The position numbers were made by a program, and so were the translations under genes. A DNA stretch of 64,000 nucleotides. It comes from Aquiflexum sp. TKW24L. Its GTDB lineage: Bacteria; Bacteroidota; Bacteroidia; Cytophagales; Cyclobacteriaceae. The notes under the pieces are model-generated. The model worked only from the letters and a program-made list of their open reading frames with translations, was not told the origin of the DNA and searched no databases. This document shows, piece after piece, positions 1 through 9,646 of the stretch; position 1 is the first letter of the stretch; each line of letters begins with the position of its first letter. The stretch covers positions 32,465 through 96,464 of the forward strand of contig NZ_JAMFLG010000018.1 of the NCBI RefSeq assembly GCF_023502205.1, in the 5' to 3' direction.

Positions 1-1
1 C

Positions 2-85
2 TATCCCAAAACAGTTTCAGGATTGTTGTTTGCCTCGGTAAATGAAGACGAATTCAAGTTTCCATACCAAGCATTTTTGCCATGA
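2..85 (+). CDS. 3' end of an unidentified gene (partial)
   Basis: An open frame runs in from the left edge and stops at TGA 83-85, giving 27 C-terminal residues that end in PYQAFLP. The stop overlaps the ATG of the next gene in an ATGA arrangement, which is typical of translationally coupled genes and is the main reason to accept it as coding. Too little is present to name a family. Confidence 0.55.
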   Translation, partial: YPKTVSGLLFASVNEDEFKFPYQAFLP

Positions 86-657
86 TTGACTTAGGTACTT
101 ACAAACTCATTCTTGCTTCCCAATCTCCCAGGAGAAAAGAGTTGTTGAAGGGATTAGGTATTGAATTTGAAGTCAGGATAAAGGATATTAAAGAAGATTT
201 CCCAACCGATCTGCATCCATCTGATGTCGCCGGATATTTGTCAGCAAAGAAAGCAGTAGCCTTTCAAGAAGAAATCGAACCTAGTCAAATTGTCCTTACC
301 TCAGACACAGTCGTCATCTTGGATGGGAAGATTTTAGGAAAACCTGTAGATGAAGCAGATGCCTTTAATATGCTTTACGCCCTTTCAGGAAAATCGCATC
401 TTGTATCCACAGGGATAACTTTTTTGAGTAAAGAAAAAACATTGACCCTTTCAGATACTGCAAAAGTATTTTTCAAAGAATTGTCAAATACAGAAATCGA
501 CTACTACATATCCAATTTTAGGCCTTTTGATAAAGCCGGGGCATATGGTATTCAAGAGTGGATCGGATTTGTAGGAGTGGAGAAAATTGAAGGTTCTTAT
601 TTTACTGTAATGGGACTTCCCATTCATTTGGTCTATGATGTGCTAAAAAATTGGTAA
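82..657 (+). CDS. maf: Maf-like nucleoside triphosphate pyrophosphatase
   Basis: This is a 191-residue Maf/YhdE-family protein. These are cytoplasmic house-cleaning enzymes that hydrolyse dTTP, UTP or modified nucleotides to the monophosphate and pyrophosphate. The family signature S-x-S-P-R-R is at residues 13-18, the catalytic Asp lies in LTSDTVV (Asp75), GKP is near 86-88, and the C-terminal GAYGIQ and GSYFTVMGLP segments are present. Length is normal for the family. The motif set resembles the YhdE (dTTP/UTP) subgroup more than the m7GTP subgroup, but that is an inference. The ATG overlaps the stop of the preceding partial gene by four bases, and a hairpin terminator follows directly. Confidence 0.95.
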   Translation: MIDLGTYKLILASQSPRRKELLKGLGIEFEVRIKDIKEDFPTDLHPSDVAGYLSAKKAVAFQEEIEPSQIVLTSDTVVILDGKILGKPVDEADAFNMLYALSGKSHLVSTGITFLSKEKTLTLSDTAKVFFKELSNTEIDYYISNFRPFDKAGAYGIQEWIGFVGVEKIEGSYFTVMGLPIHLVYDVLKNW

Positions 658-690
658 AAAAAGTCCGCAAATGAAATTCGCGGACTTTTA
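655..690. terminator. Bidirectional hairpin terminator
   Basis: The perfect 8-bp stem AAGTCCGC (661-668) and GCGGACTT (680-687) is flanked by an A-run on the left and a T-run on the right. It sits between the convergent maf and HlyD-like genes and could stop transcription in both directions. Confidence 0.8.
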
Positions 691-713
691 TGCTGAATCA
701 GATATTGGCTTGA

Positions 714-2027
714 TTATTTTTTGGCAGGAACTGAAACTGCCTCTTTGTCCAATTTTTTGATTGGATCGTTGTCCTTAAGTTGTTTGGAAACTACGAAATA
801 AGGCCCAGAAATTATCTCCTGACCTTCTATCAAGCCTTCAAGAACTTCAATATTGTCAAAGTCAGAGATTCCTGTTTTGATTTCAGTAATTTTGGCCCTA
901 TTGTTTTCAATGATGAAAACCAATTCTTTTGCTTTGGTTCCTTCAGGATTTTTGGCAGTGGAGTCTTCTCTTGTAGTCACTGCAGCCAAAGGCACAGCCA
1001 ATACATTGTCTTTCTTTTGGGTAATGATATCTACGCTAGCTGTCATTCCCGGACGGAATGGATATTTCACTTTATCGGTAATTAAGTCAGCATAAGACTC
1101 ATTAAGAATTCTAATTTTGACTTCAAACTCCGTCACTGCATCCACACTTGCTTTGGTATTGGCAGAGTTGGCAATGGAGGTTACCACTCCTTTAAATTTT
1201 TTGCCTTTGAAAGAATATGAATCTACATCAATGATCGTGGTATCGCCTTTACTGATCCTTACGATGTCATTTTCATTGACATTGACCCGGACTTCCATTT
1301 TATTCAAATCGGCTAACCTTAGCATTTCTGTTCCGGCCATTTGTGCAGTTCCAACGACCCTTTCTCCTTTTTCTACCAAAAGTTGTGATACCACACCGCT
1401 AAAGGGTGAATAGACATTGGTCAACCGGAGATTTTCTGAAGCTTCATTGACTGTGGCTTGTGAGCTTTTGACTATATACTCAGCTGCGATTACCTGTTGC
1501 TTGGCGGCATCAAGGTCATTTTCTGCAGTCAGGTAGGTGGATTGGATCTGCTCCCAATCAGAATCGGAAATTACTTTGTCTTTGTGGAGTTTTTCATTTC
1601 TCTTATATTCCAGGTCTGCTCTTACAAATTGCGCTTCAGACCTTTTTAGATTTGCCCTTGATTGGGCAAGGTTGGCCATGTTTTGGTTTAGGTTGGCCTT
1701 TGACCTGTCAAGTGCAGAAATAAAATTGTCAGGTCGGATTTTGACCAATAGGTCACCGATTTTGACAGAATCCCCTTCCAATACATTGAGTTCTATAATC
1801 TCCCCGGCCACATCTGGGCTGAGTTTGACTTCAATTTCGGGTTCAATTACCCCGGAGGCGCTCACCTTTTCGATGATGGTTACTTTTTTGGCTGTGGAAG
1901 TTTCTACATTGATTTCCTTTTCTCCACCAATCCAGCCTGCTGACCTTCCGATGATTGCGAAAATGATAACTACTGCCAGAACTCCTAAAAGGATATAAAT
2001 AAGCTTATTTGACTTTTTCTTTGCCAT
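714..2027 (-). CDS. HlyD/MacA-family periplasmic adaptor of an efflux system
   Basis: A 437-residue membrane-fusion protein. It has one N-terminal membrane anchor (about residues 9-29), then a lipoyl-like half domain (LSPDVAGEIIELNVLEGD), a long coiled-coil hairpin rich in Ala, Asn and Gln (about 100-215), the second lipoyl half (VYSPFSGVVSQLLVEKGE) and beta-barrel domains. Such adaptors link an inner-membrane ABC or RND pump to a TolC-type channel. It is the last gene of a leftward group, 17 bp behind the TolC-like gene. No pump gene follows before the terminator, so the partner must be encoded elsewhere. The MacA-like (ABC-linked) layout is my best reading; an RND adaptor is the alternative. 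Confidence 0.88.
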   Translation of the reverse strand: MAKKKSNKLIYILLGVLAVVIIFAIIGRSAGWIGGEKEINVETSTAKKVTIIEKVSASGVIEPEIEVKLSPDVAGEIIELNVLEGDSVKIGDLLVKIRPDNFISALDRSKANLNQNMANLAQSRANLKRSEAQFVRADLEYKRNEKLHKDKVISDSDWEQIQSTYLTAENDLDAAKQQVIAAEYIVKSSQATVNEASENLRLTNVYSPFSGVVSQLLVEKGERVVGTAQMAGTEMLRLADLNKMEVRVNVNENDIVRISKGDTTIIDVDSYSFKGKKFKGVVTSIANSANTKASVDAVTEFEVKIRILNESYADLITDKVKYPFRPGMTASVDIITQKKDNVLAVPLAAVTTREDSTAKNPEGTKAKELVFIIENNRAKITEIKTGISDFDNIEVLEGLIEGQEIISGPYFVVSKQLKDNDPIKKLDKEAVSVPAKK

Positions 2028-2044
2028 TTTGATTATTGGTAATG

Positions 2045-3394
2045 TTATAGTTTAAGAGGGTTACCCAGGTAAAAATCCAAGACTTTTACTCTGAATATAT
2101 AGGTGTATTTGGCCGTAACCAAGTCTGCTTGGGCATTGAAGAAATTGTTTTGTGCTAACTGGAAGTCGGCAAAATTGATCGCTCCGGCATCAAAACGCTG
2201 TTGTGAGATTCTAAATGCTTCCCTCAAAGAAGATACACGCACATGTGAAGCTTGATAAGACTGTCTTGCTGCATCTGCGCTGGTATAGGCACTTTCTATA
2301 TCTTGTCGTAATTGGTTCACAGTTTCCACTTCCTGAATTTCACTCAGTCTTTTTTGGAGTCTTGCCCTTTGGACATTTGCCCTGTTTCTCATATTTGAGA
2401 GGAGTGGAATGTTCAGCTGGAGGTTTCCTGAATAGGAAAAGTTATTACCTATTTGGGTACCGAATCCATCACGAACCCCAAAGAAATTGGGTTGGTCAAT
2501 ATAGTTGGAAAATGCACTGCCTCCGATTCCAAATGTCGGGAAATAACCTCCCTGAGCAATTTTTACTCCCATTTCTGCACTTTCAACACCCAATTCAGCC
2601 GATTTGATTTCTGGCATTAGTATTAAAGCACTTTCAAATACTTCACCCACTTCTTTGTCTGCCATGGAATATTCTTCTGCCTCCACTTCTGGAATTACAA
2701 TATTGAAATTGTCATTAAAAGGAACTTGCATAGCTTGGGCTAAATTTAGCTTTGCTATTCGAAGGTTGTTCGTGGCATTGATGACCTCTAGTTCGTTGGT
2801 GGCATTCTGAGCCTGAATGTCCAATTTGTTTGCCAAAGGAAGCGAACCTGCATCTACCAATTTCGTGGTATTAGTCAATTGTTCCTTGGTACTTAATAGT
2901 TGGTTTTGGGCAATTTTTAACTGTTCTGAATTGAATACAACATTAATGAAAAAGTTGATTACGTTCAATGTTATGCTGTTTTCAGTGGCCAAAACATTAA
3001 ATCTGCCTGCTTCAATATCTATTTTGTTTTGTTGGATCGAATTGGTGATTTGCTGACCGGCAAATAGTGTCAAATTAGAACTCGAAAACAGGTTGATATT
3101 TCCAATCCTATTATTTTCAAATAGGTTGGTAACAGGGTTGATTGACCTACCCCAACGATATCCGGAACTTGCGCCTGTTGACCATGAGGGTAGTCGCTGA
3201 CCCTGGCTTTCAATCAGGTTAGCTTCAGAAATCCCTAGGTTGGTCTGACTTCGCTGCAGGGTGAGGTTGTTTTCCAAAGCGATTTCTATGCATGTTTCCA
3301 GATCCAATCTGCTGTAATCAAAATTCTGGGCGAAACTGGTGGAAAATGAAATCAGCAAAAAAGCAACTGCTGATAGGTAAATTTTTTTCATCAT
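2045..3394 (-). CDS. TolC-family outer membrane efflux protein
   Basis: A 449-residue protein with a cleavable signal peptide (about residues 1-22, ending SFAQ) and two tandem outer-membrane-efflux repeats, each with long amphipathic helices (LDLETCIEIALENN near the start; ESALILMPEIKSAELGVESAE in the second half). The expected role is a trimeric outer-membrane duct for drug or protein-substrate export with the adjacent HlyD-like adaptor. Two consecutive Met codons are possible starts; the first is used here. It lies 3 bp downstream of sdaAB on the same strand, so the three genes are probably co-transcribed. Confidence 0.9.
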   Translation of the reverse strand: MMKKIYLSAVAFLLISFSTSFAQNFDYSRLDLETCIEIALENNLTLQRSQTNLGISEANLIESQGQRLPSWSTGASSGYRWGRSINPVTNLFENNRIGNINLFSSSNLTLFAGQQITNSIQQNKIDIEAGRFNVLATENSITLNVINFFINVVFNSEQLKIAQNQLLSTKEQLTNTTKLVDAGSLPLANKLDIQAQNATNELEVINATNNLRIAKLNLAQAMQVPFNDNFNIVIPEVEAEEYSMADKEVGEVFESALILMPEIKSAELGVESAEMGVKIAQGGYFPTFGIGGSAFSNYIDQPNFFGVRDGFGTQIGNNFSYSGNLQLNIPLLSNMRNRANVQRARLQKRLSEIQEVETVNQLRQDIESAYTSADAARQSYQASHVRVSSLREAFRISQQRFDAGAINFADFQLAQNNFFNAQADLVTAKYTYIFRVKVLDFYLGNPLKL

Positions 3395-3397
3395 AAG

Positions 3398-4072
3398 TTA
3401 ATCGATATCAGGTATGTAAATTAATTCTTTGATCCAAGTCAGGCTGTTGAGGTAATCTATAGTAGTCGGCCTGATGCCACTGTCCATTTCTATTACGTGG
3501 CATGCCATGTCATTTTTTCCTTTTCGGGACACGGACATGGTTGCAATATTTGTTTTTTCTTGGGCGATTACACTTGAAATGAAGGCAATTGCACCTGAGA
3601 CATCATCTGCCTTAATGATCAGTGTATGGGATTGGGTAGAAAAATTTGCGTTGAAGCCATCTATTTCGGCAATATTGATCACTCCTCCGCCAAGGCTTTC
3701 TCCGATTACTTCTACCTTTCTCTCTCCCTTAATCAGATTGAGTTTAATGGTATTAGGATGATAGACAGAGGCATTTCCAATTGATTTAAAGGTGAAAAGG
3801 AGACCTTTTTCCTGAGCAAGTTCAAATGATTGTTTGATACGAACATCATCGGTTTTGAAGTCAAGTAGACCGCCAATAATTGCTTTGTCGCTACCATGAC
3901 CTTCATATGTCCTTGCAAAAGAATTGTAAAAAGTGATGGAAGCTGAATCCGGAATTCCACCTATGACCCGTATTGCAGCTCTTGCAATTCTGACAACTCC
4001 GGCTGTATGGGAAGAGGAAGGCCCTATCATTACCGGACCGATCATATCAAAAATTCCGCTTTTTGTTCCCAT
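3398..4072 (-). CDS. sdaAB: L-serine dehydratase, iron-sulfur type, beta subunit
   Basis: About 224 residues if started at ATG 4072; a longer frame begins at TTG 4090, but homologues of this family begin with the MGTKSGIFDMIGP block. The beta-domain signature IGPSSSHTAGVVRIARAA is near the N-terminus and an ACT-like regulatory domain occupies the last 75 residues. The enzyme deaminates L-serine to pyruvate and ammonia, using a [4Fe-4S] cluster held by the alpha subunit. No alpha-subunit gene is in the window, so the enzyme must be completed from another locus. It leads a leftward group with the TolC-like and HlyD-like genes. Confidence 0.88.
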   Translation of the reverse strand: MGTKSGIFDMIGPVMIGPSSSHTAGVVRIARAAIRVIGGIPDSASITFYNSFARTYEGHGSDKAIIGGLLDFKTDDVRIKQSFELAQEKGLLFTFKSIGNASVYHPNTIKLNLIKGERKVEVIGESLGGGVINIAEIDGFNANFSTQSHTLIIKADDVSGAIAFISSVIAQEKTNIATMSVSRKGKNDMACHVIEMDSGIRPTTIDYLNSLTWIKELIYIPDID

Positions 4073-4239
4073 GGAAAAACCTAGTTTCAATTAGTATGCT
4101 AAAGTAGGAAGGTTTTTAAATTGAAAAAGACATTTTCAGTAAGTTTGCTCCCAATAAGGATTAAATGTTCATTATTTAATTATTTTTAACGTAGGTAAAA
4201 ATTAACAAAAATAAGTTATGTTCAATATTGAACACTACT

Positions 4240-5061
4240 ATGGTCGGATTTGATACAATTTTTCTTTACAAACACCAAGATGGAATTTGGTCAGACCACG
4301 CTGATGATTTCCACAACAGAGGCTTTCTCTTTGGTGATGGGCTGTTTGAAACTATGGTTTTCACAAAAGGTAAAATCAGGTTTGCTTTAAAACATACCAA
4401 TAGACTTGCGGAAGGCATGAGGACTTTATCTTTAGGGACTGAGGGGCTTTCTCAAATAAGTGAAATCGAGATTCTCCTCAATGAAATATGGGGAGATAAA
4501 AAAAATCTTAGAATAAGGTGGAATATATATAGGTCAGGCTTGGGCAAATATACTCCCGAAACAAATTATGTGCTTGAAAGCCTTCAGATTCATACTTTTT
4601 ATCCTGCTCCAAAGCTTAAAGAAAAAGCCTATATCAGTCAAAATATCCATATGCAAAAAACATCTTGGAGCCACTGTAAGACTTTAAGTGCCCTGACATA
4701 TGTCATGGCAAATCAAGAAAGAAAGACAAAAGGTTATGATGAAGTGATATTGACCAATGCTGATGGATATGTAAGTGAAGCAGGCTCTTGTAATATGTTT
4801 TGGGTAAAAAACGGTATTTATTTCACCCCTTCTTTGGATTCAGGATGTATTGCAGGAATAGGAAGAGAAGTGATCCTTGAATATTTTAAGAAAACCAACA
4901 TCCCTTTTTCTGAAGGTCTTTTTAAGGTTGATGAACTTCTGCCTGCTGATCAGATTTTTACAAGCAATGTCACAGGAATCAGCTTCGTCAAGTCAATTGA
5001 AAATAAAGATTATGATAGCAGACTAAATGAAGGTTTAGAAGGGATTTTTAAAATTAAATAG
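4240..5061 (+). CDS. PLP-dependent class IV aminotransferase (PabC/IlvE-like)
   Basis: A 273-residue fold-type IV PLP protein. The N-terminal NRGFLFGDGLFETM motif, the catalytic Lys (Lys147 in SHCKTLS) and the Glu of VSEAGSCNMFW (Glu180), which binds the PLP ring nitrogen, are all visible. The fold includes branched-chain aminotransferases, D-amino-acid aminotransferases and 4-amino-4-deoxychorismate lyase. The short length and GDGLFET motif favour the PabC-like group, but substrate cannot be read from sequence, and no pabA or pabB is adjacent. ATG 4240 is preferred over TTG 4228. The gene converges with thyA, with only 12 bp between stops. Confidence 0.85.
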   Translation: MVGFDTIFLYKHQDGIWSDHADDFHNRGFLFGDGLFETMVFTKGKIRFALKHTNRLAEGMRTLSLGTEGLSQISEIEILLNEIWGDKKNLRIRWNIYRSGLGKYTPETNYVLESLQIHTFYPAPKLKEKAYISQNIHMQKTSWSHCKTLSALTYVMANQERKTKGYDEVILTNADGYVSEAGSCNMFWVKNGIYFTPSLDSGCIAGIGREVILEYFKKTNIPFSEGLFKVDELLPADQIFTSNVTGISFVKSIENKDYDSRLNEGLEGIFKIK

Positions 5062-5073
5062 CGCTTTCAAGAG

Positions 5074-5868
5074 TCAGATTGCCACCACTGCCTTGATATG
5101 TGGATGAGGATCGTAATTGAGAAGTTCGAAATCTTCGTATTCAAATGCGAAAATATCTTTCACATCGGGGTTGATCTTCATGGTAGGAAGTGGTCTCAAT
5201 TCCCGGCTGAGCTGCAGATTGGTCTGCTCAATGTGGTTGCTATATAAGTGGGCATCTCCAAAAGTATGGATAAATTCTCCCGGCACAAGGTCACAAACTT
5301 GGGCAACCATCAGGGTGAACAAAGCATACGAAGCAATATTGAAGGGAACTCCCAAAAACACATCCGCACTTCTTTGATAGAGCTGGCAGGAAAGCTTGCC
5401 GTCCGCCACATAAAACTGGAATATCATATGGCAGGGAGGGAGTGCCATGTGGTCCACATCTGCCACATTCCATGCACTGACGATATGCCTTCTGCTGTCA
5501 GGTTTGGTTTTGATCTGATGGATCAGGTTTTTGATCTGATCGATTTCTCCTCCTTTGCAATCTGGCCAATGCCTCCATTGATAACCGTAAACAGGTCCTA
5601 AGTCTCCGTTTTCATCTGCCCATTCATCCCAGATACTCACTTTGTTGTCATTGAGGTATTTGATATTGCTGTCTCCTTTGAGAAACCATAGCAACTCAAT
5701 GATGATAGAGCGAAGGTGGAGTTTTTTGGTGGTGACCACAGGAAAACCTTCGGCAAGATTGAAGCGCATTTGGTATCCAAAGACACTGATGGTTCCTGTA
5801 CCTGTCCGGTCAGTTTTGGTGACACCATTGTCCAAAATGTGCTGCATCAAATCGTGGTATTGCTTCAT
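5074..5868 (-). CDS. thyA: Thymidylate synthase ThyA
   Basis: 264 residues from ATG 5868, the same length as the Escherichia coli enzyme; the longer frame from TTG 5874 is rejected. It methylates dUMP to dTMP with 5,10-methylenetetrahydrofolate. Canonical residues fall at canonical positions: Arg21 in TDRTGTGT, the phosphate-binding Arg pair 126-127 in DSRRHIV, catalytic Cys146 in ALPPCHMIF, and the nucleotide-binding [17 protein letters not shown] block. No dihydrofolate reductase gene is next to it; in many genomes folA follows thyA. Confidence 0.97.
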   Translation of the reverse strand: MKQYHDLMQHILDNGVTKTDRTGTGTISVFGYQMRFNLAEGFPVVTTKKLHLRSIIIELLWFLKGDSNIKYLNDNKVSIWDEWADENGDLGPVYGYQWRHWPDCKGGEIDQIKNLIHQIKTKPDSRRHIVSAWNVADVDHMALPPCHMIFQFYVADGKLSCQLYQRSADVFLGVPFNIASYALFTLMVAQVCDLVPGEFIHTFGDAHLYSNHIEQTNLQLSRELRPLPTMKINPDVKDIFAFEYEDFELLNYDPHPHIKAVVAI

Positions 5869-6206
5869 AATCAAAGAGGGAATTTTATTGTCGGCAAGAT
5901 AGGAAGATATGTAAAATTAGGAAAGGAGGATTTTGCTTTTGTTAGGGAATGATGATTTTGTTTGTACGTAATCTTACCACTATCCTGTTGATCCATAAAT
6001 TTTAATCAAATAGATATTCATCGATATTGAATCTGAAGGTGGGATTAAAGATAGGCTTTTGGAGTTCACTTGTAAAAAAGCAGATAATCAATTAAAGATA
6101 AATTCTCACACAGGGCATTTGTACCAATTCTATAAAGTTATTGCGTGTTACTTTTTTATGAAGTTGTAAACAAAACAAAGGCTAACCTGTATCTTTCGAA
6201 GTCCTT
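5869..6206. other. 338-bp divergent intergenic region
   Basis: This separates thyA from the rightward MMPL gene and must carry promoters for both. No convincing open frame is seen. The best rightward candidate is TTG at 6164 with TATCTTTC at 6190-6197, which lies only ten bases before the ATG and has a long spacer, so support is weak. No consensus match was found for thyA. Confidence 0.4.
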
Positions 6207-8459
6207 ATGTTTACAAAAAAGATTTCGATTTATTTATTGGCTTTGGCAGTGTTGCTGACATTGGGCATCGCTATTTTCCCGCCATTGGTTATTTTTGATT
6301 ATGATTTTGAAAGTTTTTTCCCTCAGGAAGATGAGGAGCTTTCCTTTTATCAGGATTTCAGGAATAGGTTTGAAAATGACAATGATTACCTCCTGATAGC
6401 GCTAGGACAGGAACCTGATATCTTTGATTCAGCTTTTTTGTCGGCATCCAATTCCCTAAATGAAAGCCTAAAAAACTTGGAAAAAGTGGAGCGTACCATT
6501 TCACTTTTGGATTTGGCGGATCCTATTATCAATCCTTTTGGGATTCGATACCAAAAAGTTTTGTCATGGGAAAATCCAGGGGATCTTGACTTTTCAAAGA
6601 AATCCATTCTTCGGTCAAATCAATATCTGGAAAGCCTTATCAGTGAGGATGGCGGTTACCTTTTGATTATTCTGAAAAATCAACAGGGGATCAGTAAAAA
6701 AGATGGGGATGTTTTATATAATGAAATCGAAAAACTTGTATCTGATTCAGGGATTTCAAATTACCATCTTGCAGGAAAAATCAGGGCACAGGGAGAATTT
6801 GTCCAACTAATGCAGGAGGAGTTTTCTTTATTTTTAGGCATCTCCATAGCGATGATCGTATTGCTACTCATTGTTATTTTTAGGACATGGTGGGGAGTGG
6901 TGGTACCTGTCGTGGTACTTATGTTGGGGATTTTATGGACTATTTCATTTTCGCTGTATTTTGGGAAGCCTCTGGATGTGATGTCTGTGATGCAGCCGAC
7001 CATTCTTTCAGTTGTTGGATTGGCGGGTTTAATCCATTTTTTCAATCATTATTTGGCTCAGATCAGGAATGGATTTCCGAAAAATGAAGCTGTCCAAAAA
7101 TGTTTCTCAGAGTTATGGATGGCCGTTTTTTTGACCTGTTTTACCACAGCTTTGGGTTTTTTTTCGCTCTATTTTACCAATATCCCGAGTTTGAAGTTTT
7201 TTGGACTTTATACTGGCATTGGGGTAATGTTGATGTTTTTGGCCGTGATGATGGTTGCTCCGGGGTTGCTGTATCTGTTGACTCCATTCAAAGTTTCAGA
7301 AAACGATTCTTTTTCCAAAATGTGGAGAAAATGGATGAGAAAAGCTTTTTTGTGGACCATTTCAAATACTAAACCAATCGTAGGAATATTTATTTTGGTT
7401 ACACTGATGTCAAGTTTGGCCATGTCAAGACTTCAAGTTAATGGTTTTATTTTGGATGATTTACCTGAAAAAAATTTACTGATAGCCGAATTTAGATTTT
7501 TTGACCGGGAATTTGGAGGTTCAAAGCCACTGGAGTTTTCATTGGAGAGTGGCCCGGCCGCAAAAAATCTTGTGCAGTATGAGGTCCTAAGAGAACAGGA
7601 GAAACTTGAAGGTTTTGTCAGGGAAGTTTTTGGGGCATCTCAAATTATATCTCCTTTGACCTTTGCCAAGACAGTTAATAAAGCTGTCAACGGAGGTAAC
7701 GAAAAGGCATTTATAACTCCTTCCAAAGGGCAGATCCAGCGAATCTTGCCTTATGTTGATAATGCTTTGGAAAAGGCACCTGTTAAGATTTTGACTTCTA
7801 ACCTTAGATCTGGGAGACTATCTACCCGAACTGAAGATATGGGTAGCTATGAATCCTCTATTATGAAAGCAAAGCTTTCTCATTTTCTGGAAACTGAAAT
7901 CAATCCCGATTTGCTAAAAGTCAGGATTACAGGAACTTCCCATCTTATAGATATCAGTCATGAAAGTGTCACCTCCCAATTAGCCAAAGGATTGGGATTT
8001 GCTTTTGGGATTGTTGCATTGATTGTTGGTTTTTTATTTAAGTCATGGAAATTAGCCATCGTGGCTTTGATTCCCAATATCATTCCGCTTATTTGGGTTT
8101 GTGGGATGATGTTTGTTTTAGGCATTGAATTGAAACTCACCACCGCCATTATTTTCACTGTTGCTTTTGGGATAGCTGTAGACGATACCATTCACTTTAT
8201 GGCAAAATTAAAAATGGAATTGAATAAAGGAAAATCTTGGCTTTATGCAATAAAAAGGACTTATCTGGAAACAGGAAAAGCAATTATACTTACTACGCTT
8301 GTATTGGTTTTGGGATTTTCTGTCTTGACGTTGAGTGAGTTTGGTGTCACGTATTATTCAGGTTTATTGATAGGAATGTCCTTGGTCTTTGCCTTGGTTT
8401 CTGATTTGGTTTTACTTCCGGTAATGTTGATTTTTTTGCGAACGGGAAAAAGAAAATAA
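6207..8459 (+). CDS. RND-superfamily exporter of the MMPL/HpnN-like type
   Basis: A 750-residue membrane protein with duplicated architecture. TM1 is at about residues 7-27, followed by a large periplasmic loop and a bundle of five helices, and then the same pattern repeats. The second half carries the RND/sterol-sensing motif FGIAVDDTIHF in TM10, with acidic residues expected for proton relay. The N-terminal DYDFESFFP segment is typical of predicted RND exporters that move lipids or hydrophobic compounds. Substrate is unknown; hopanoid, lipid or siderophore export are all possible. It has no adaptor beside it, as usual for this subfamily. It converges with the next gene, with stops two bases apart. 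Confidence 0.88.
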   Translation: MFTKKISIYLLALAVLLTLGIAIFPPLVIFDYDFESFFPQEDEELSFYQDFRNRFENDNDYLLIALGQEPDIFDSAFLSASNSLNESLKNLEKVERTISLLDLADPIINPFGIRYQKVLSWENPGDLDFSKKSILRSNQYLESLISEDGGYLLIILKNQQGISKKDGDVLYNEIEKLVSDSGISNYHLAGKIRAQGEFVQLMQEEFSLFLGISIAMIVLLLIVIFRTWWGVVVPVVVLMLGILWTISFSLYFGKPLDVMSVMQPTILSVVGLAGLIHFFNHYLAQIRNGFPKNEAVQKCFSELWMAVFLTCFTTALGFFSLYFTNIPSLKFFGLYTGIGVMLMFLAVMMVAPGLLYLLTPFKVSENDSFSKMWRKWMRKAFLWTISNTKPIVGIFILVTLMSSLAMSRLQVNGFILDDLPEKNLLIAEFRFFDREFGGSKPLEFSLESGPAAKNLVQYEVLREQEKLEGFVREVFGASQIISPLTFAKTVNKAVNGGNEKAFITPSKGQIQRILPYVDNALEKAPVKILTSNLRSGRLSTRTEDMGSYESSIMKAKLSHFLETEINPDLLKVRITGTSHLIDISHESVTSQLAKGLGFAFGIVALIVGFLFKSWKLAIVALIPNIIPLIWVCGMMFVLGIELKLTTAIIFTVAFGIAVDDTIHFMAKLKMELNKGKSWLYAIKRTYLETGKAIILTTLVLVLGFSVLTLSEFGVTYYSGLLIGMSLVFALVSDLVLLPVMLIFLRTGKRK

Positions 8460-8461
8460 AC

Positions 8462-9538
8462 TTATTCTTCAACTGCAGTTTTGATTTTTTTGATAGGCTT
8501 ATCCAATGAAAATACTGCAGAAACAGGATAATGATCCGAATAGTCCACTTCTGAATGTGTTTTAAAATGAAGGATATCCAAGACATCATCAAAAAAGATA
8601 TTGTCAATCCTTAAGAAAAAAAGTACTTTGTTGTAGGTAAAACCGAAGCCATTCCCGGCTTTTTCAAAACCGTTGTTCATAAGATTTCTCAGGGTAAAAT
8701 AGGTATAACTGTAAGGGACGTCATTAAAATCACCGACCAAAATATTGGCATAGGGACTATTATCCATATGTTCCATCAATATTTCTAATTGGGTCGCTCT
8801 AGTCACCTGACCTCTTTTTAATTTTCTAAGTGTTTGCTTGTAGTTTTCTTTAATCCCTTCCAGATCCTTGAGTTCTGCAGAGGGAATATTCATAGATTCA
8901 AGATGGACATTATAGATCCGGATGGTATCTTTTTCTACTTTGATATCTGCAAAAATGATCCCATTTGTACTTCTGGAATCAAGGACGACACCTTCATTGA
9001 CGATTGGATATTTACTAAAAATAGCCATTCCAAAGGTGCTTGACTTTGGATTTCCCTGAATTACCTGATAATAATGATGGTATCCTGCCTCTTTGCCCAA
9101 AAGCCGGATAGTGTTTCTTGATGGAGTGGTTGGGTCTTGGTAAAATTCCTGAAAACATTTGATGTCAGAAGGATCGTCCTGCAACCATTGAATCAGGTTT
9201 TTGGAAACGTCTGCATTTCCCTTTTCTGATTTCTGATAACTGAACATATGCACATTGTAACTTAAAACAGATAGCCCTTCTTTTAATTCAGGCAGAGTAC
9301 GAATTTGAATTGTTACGCCTACAAACTTCCATCCGATTACCAAAGCAATTAATGGAAGCAAAGCCAATTTCCTTTTTGCAAATACCAGAGCGACAAAAAG
9401 GAAGCCGTTGATGACAAGTAATAAAGGTATTGTGAGCGTGGCCAAACCCACATAAGGGAAATATTCTGGGGAGATATAAACGCTGAAAAATAATGCCAAT
9501 GAAACCAAAAAGAAAAAGGACGTAAGGAATCTAATCAT
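8462..9538 (-). CDS. Membrane-anchored endonuclease/exonuclease/phosphatase-fold protein
   Basis: 358 residues. The first ~85 form three hydrophobic segments; the rest is an EEP (DNase I-like) hydrolase domain. Conserved metal and catalytic positions are visible: Asn in LSYNVHMF (about 93-97), Glu in KCFQEFY (131), the Asp-Asn pair in VGDFNDVPYS, and the C-terminal SDHYPV His motif. The fold covers nucleases, sphingomyelinases and inositol phosphatases, so the substrate is not predictable. The membrane anchor suggests action outside the inner membrane or at its face. The catalytic set looks intact. Confidence 0.85.
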   Translation of the reverse strand: MIRFLTSFFFLVSLALFFSVYISPEYFPYVGLATLTIPLLLVINGFLFVALVFAKRKLALLPLIALVIGWKFVGVTIQIRTLPELKEGLSVLSYNVHMFSYQKSEKGNADVSKNLIQWLQDDPSDIKCFQEFYQDPTTPSRNTIRLLGKEAGYHHYYQVIQGNPKSSTFGMAIFSKYPIVNEGVVLDSRSTNGIIFADIKVEKDTIRIYNVHLESMNIPSAELKDLEGIKENYKQTLRKLKRGQVTRATQLEILMEHMDNSPYANILVGDFNDVPYSYTYFTLRNLMNNGFEKAGNGFGFTYNKVLFFLRIDNIFFDDVLDILHFKTHSEVDYSDHYPVSAVFSLDKPIKKIKTAVEE

Positions 9539-9600
9539 TGGCTATTATAATTTGTCGCGAAAATAAAGGGAATTCAATCTCATTCCAAATAAAAGCGGTA

Positions 9601-9638
9601 TCCATGAAACGGCAAAATGGACGAGCCATTTCATGGAA
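9601..9638 (-). terminator. Hairpin terminator of the M24 peptidase gene
   Basis: The imperfect 12-bp inverted repeat TCCATGAAACGG (9601-9612) and CCATTTCATGGA (9626-9637) has one mismatch. Read leftward it is followed by a T-rich stretch. It lies just beyond the 3' end of the leftward peptidase gene. Confidence 0.5.
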
Positions 9639-9646
9639 CCTAGGGG

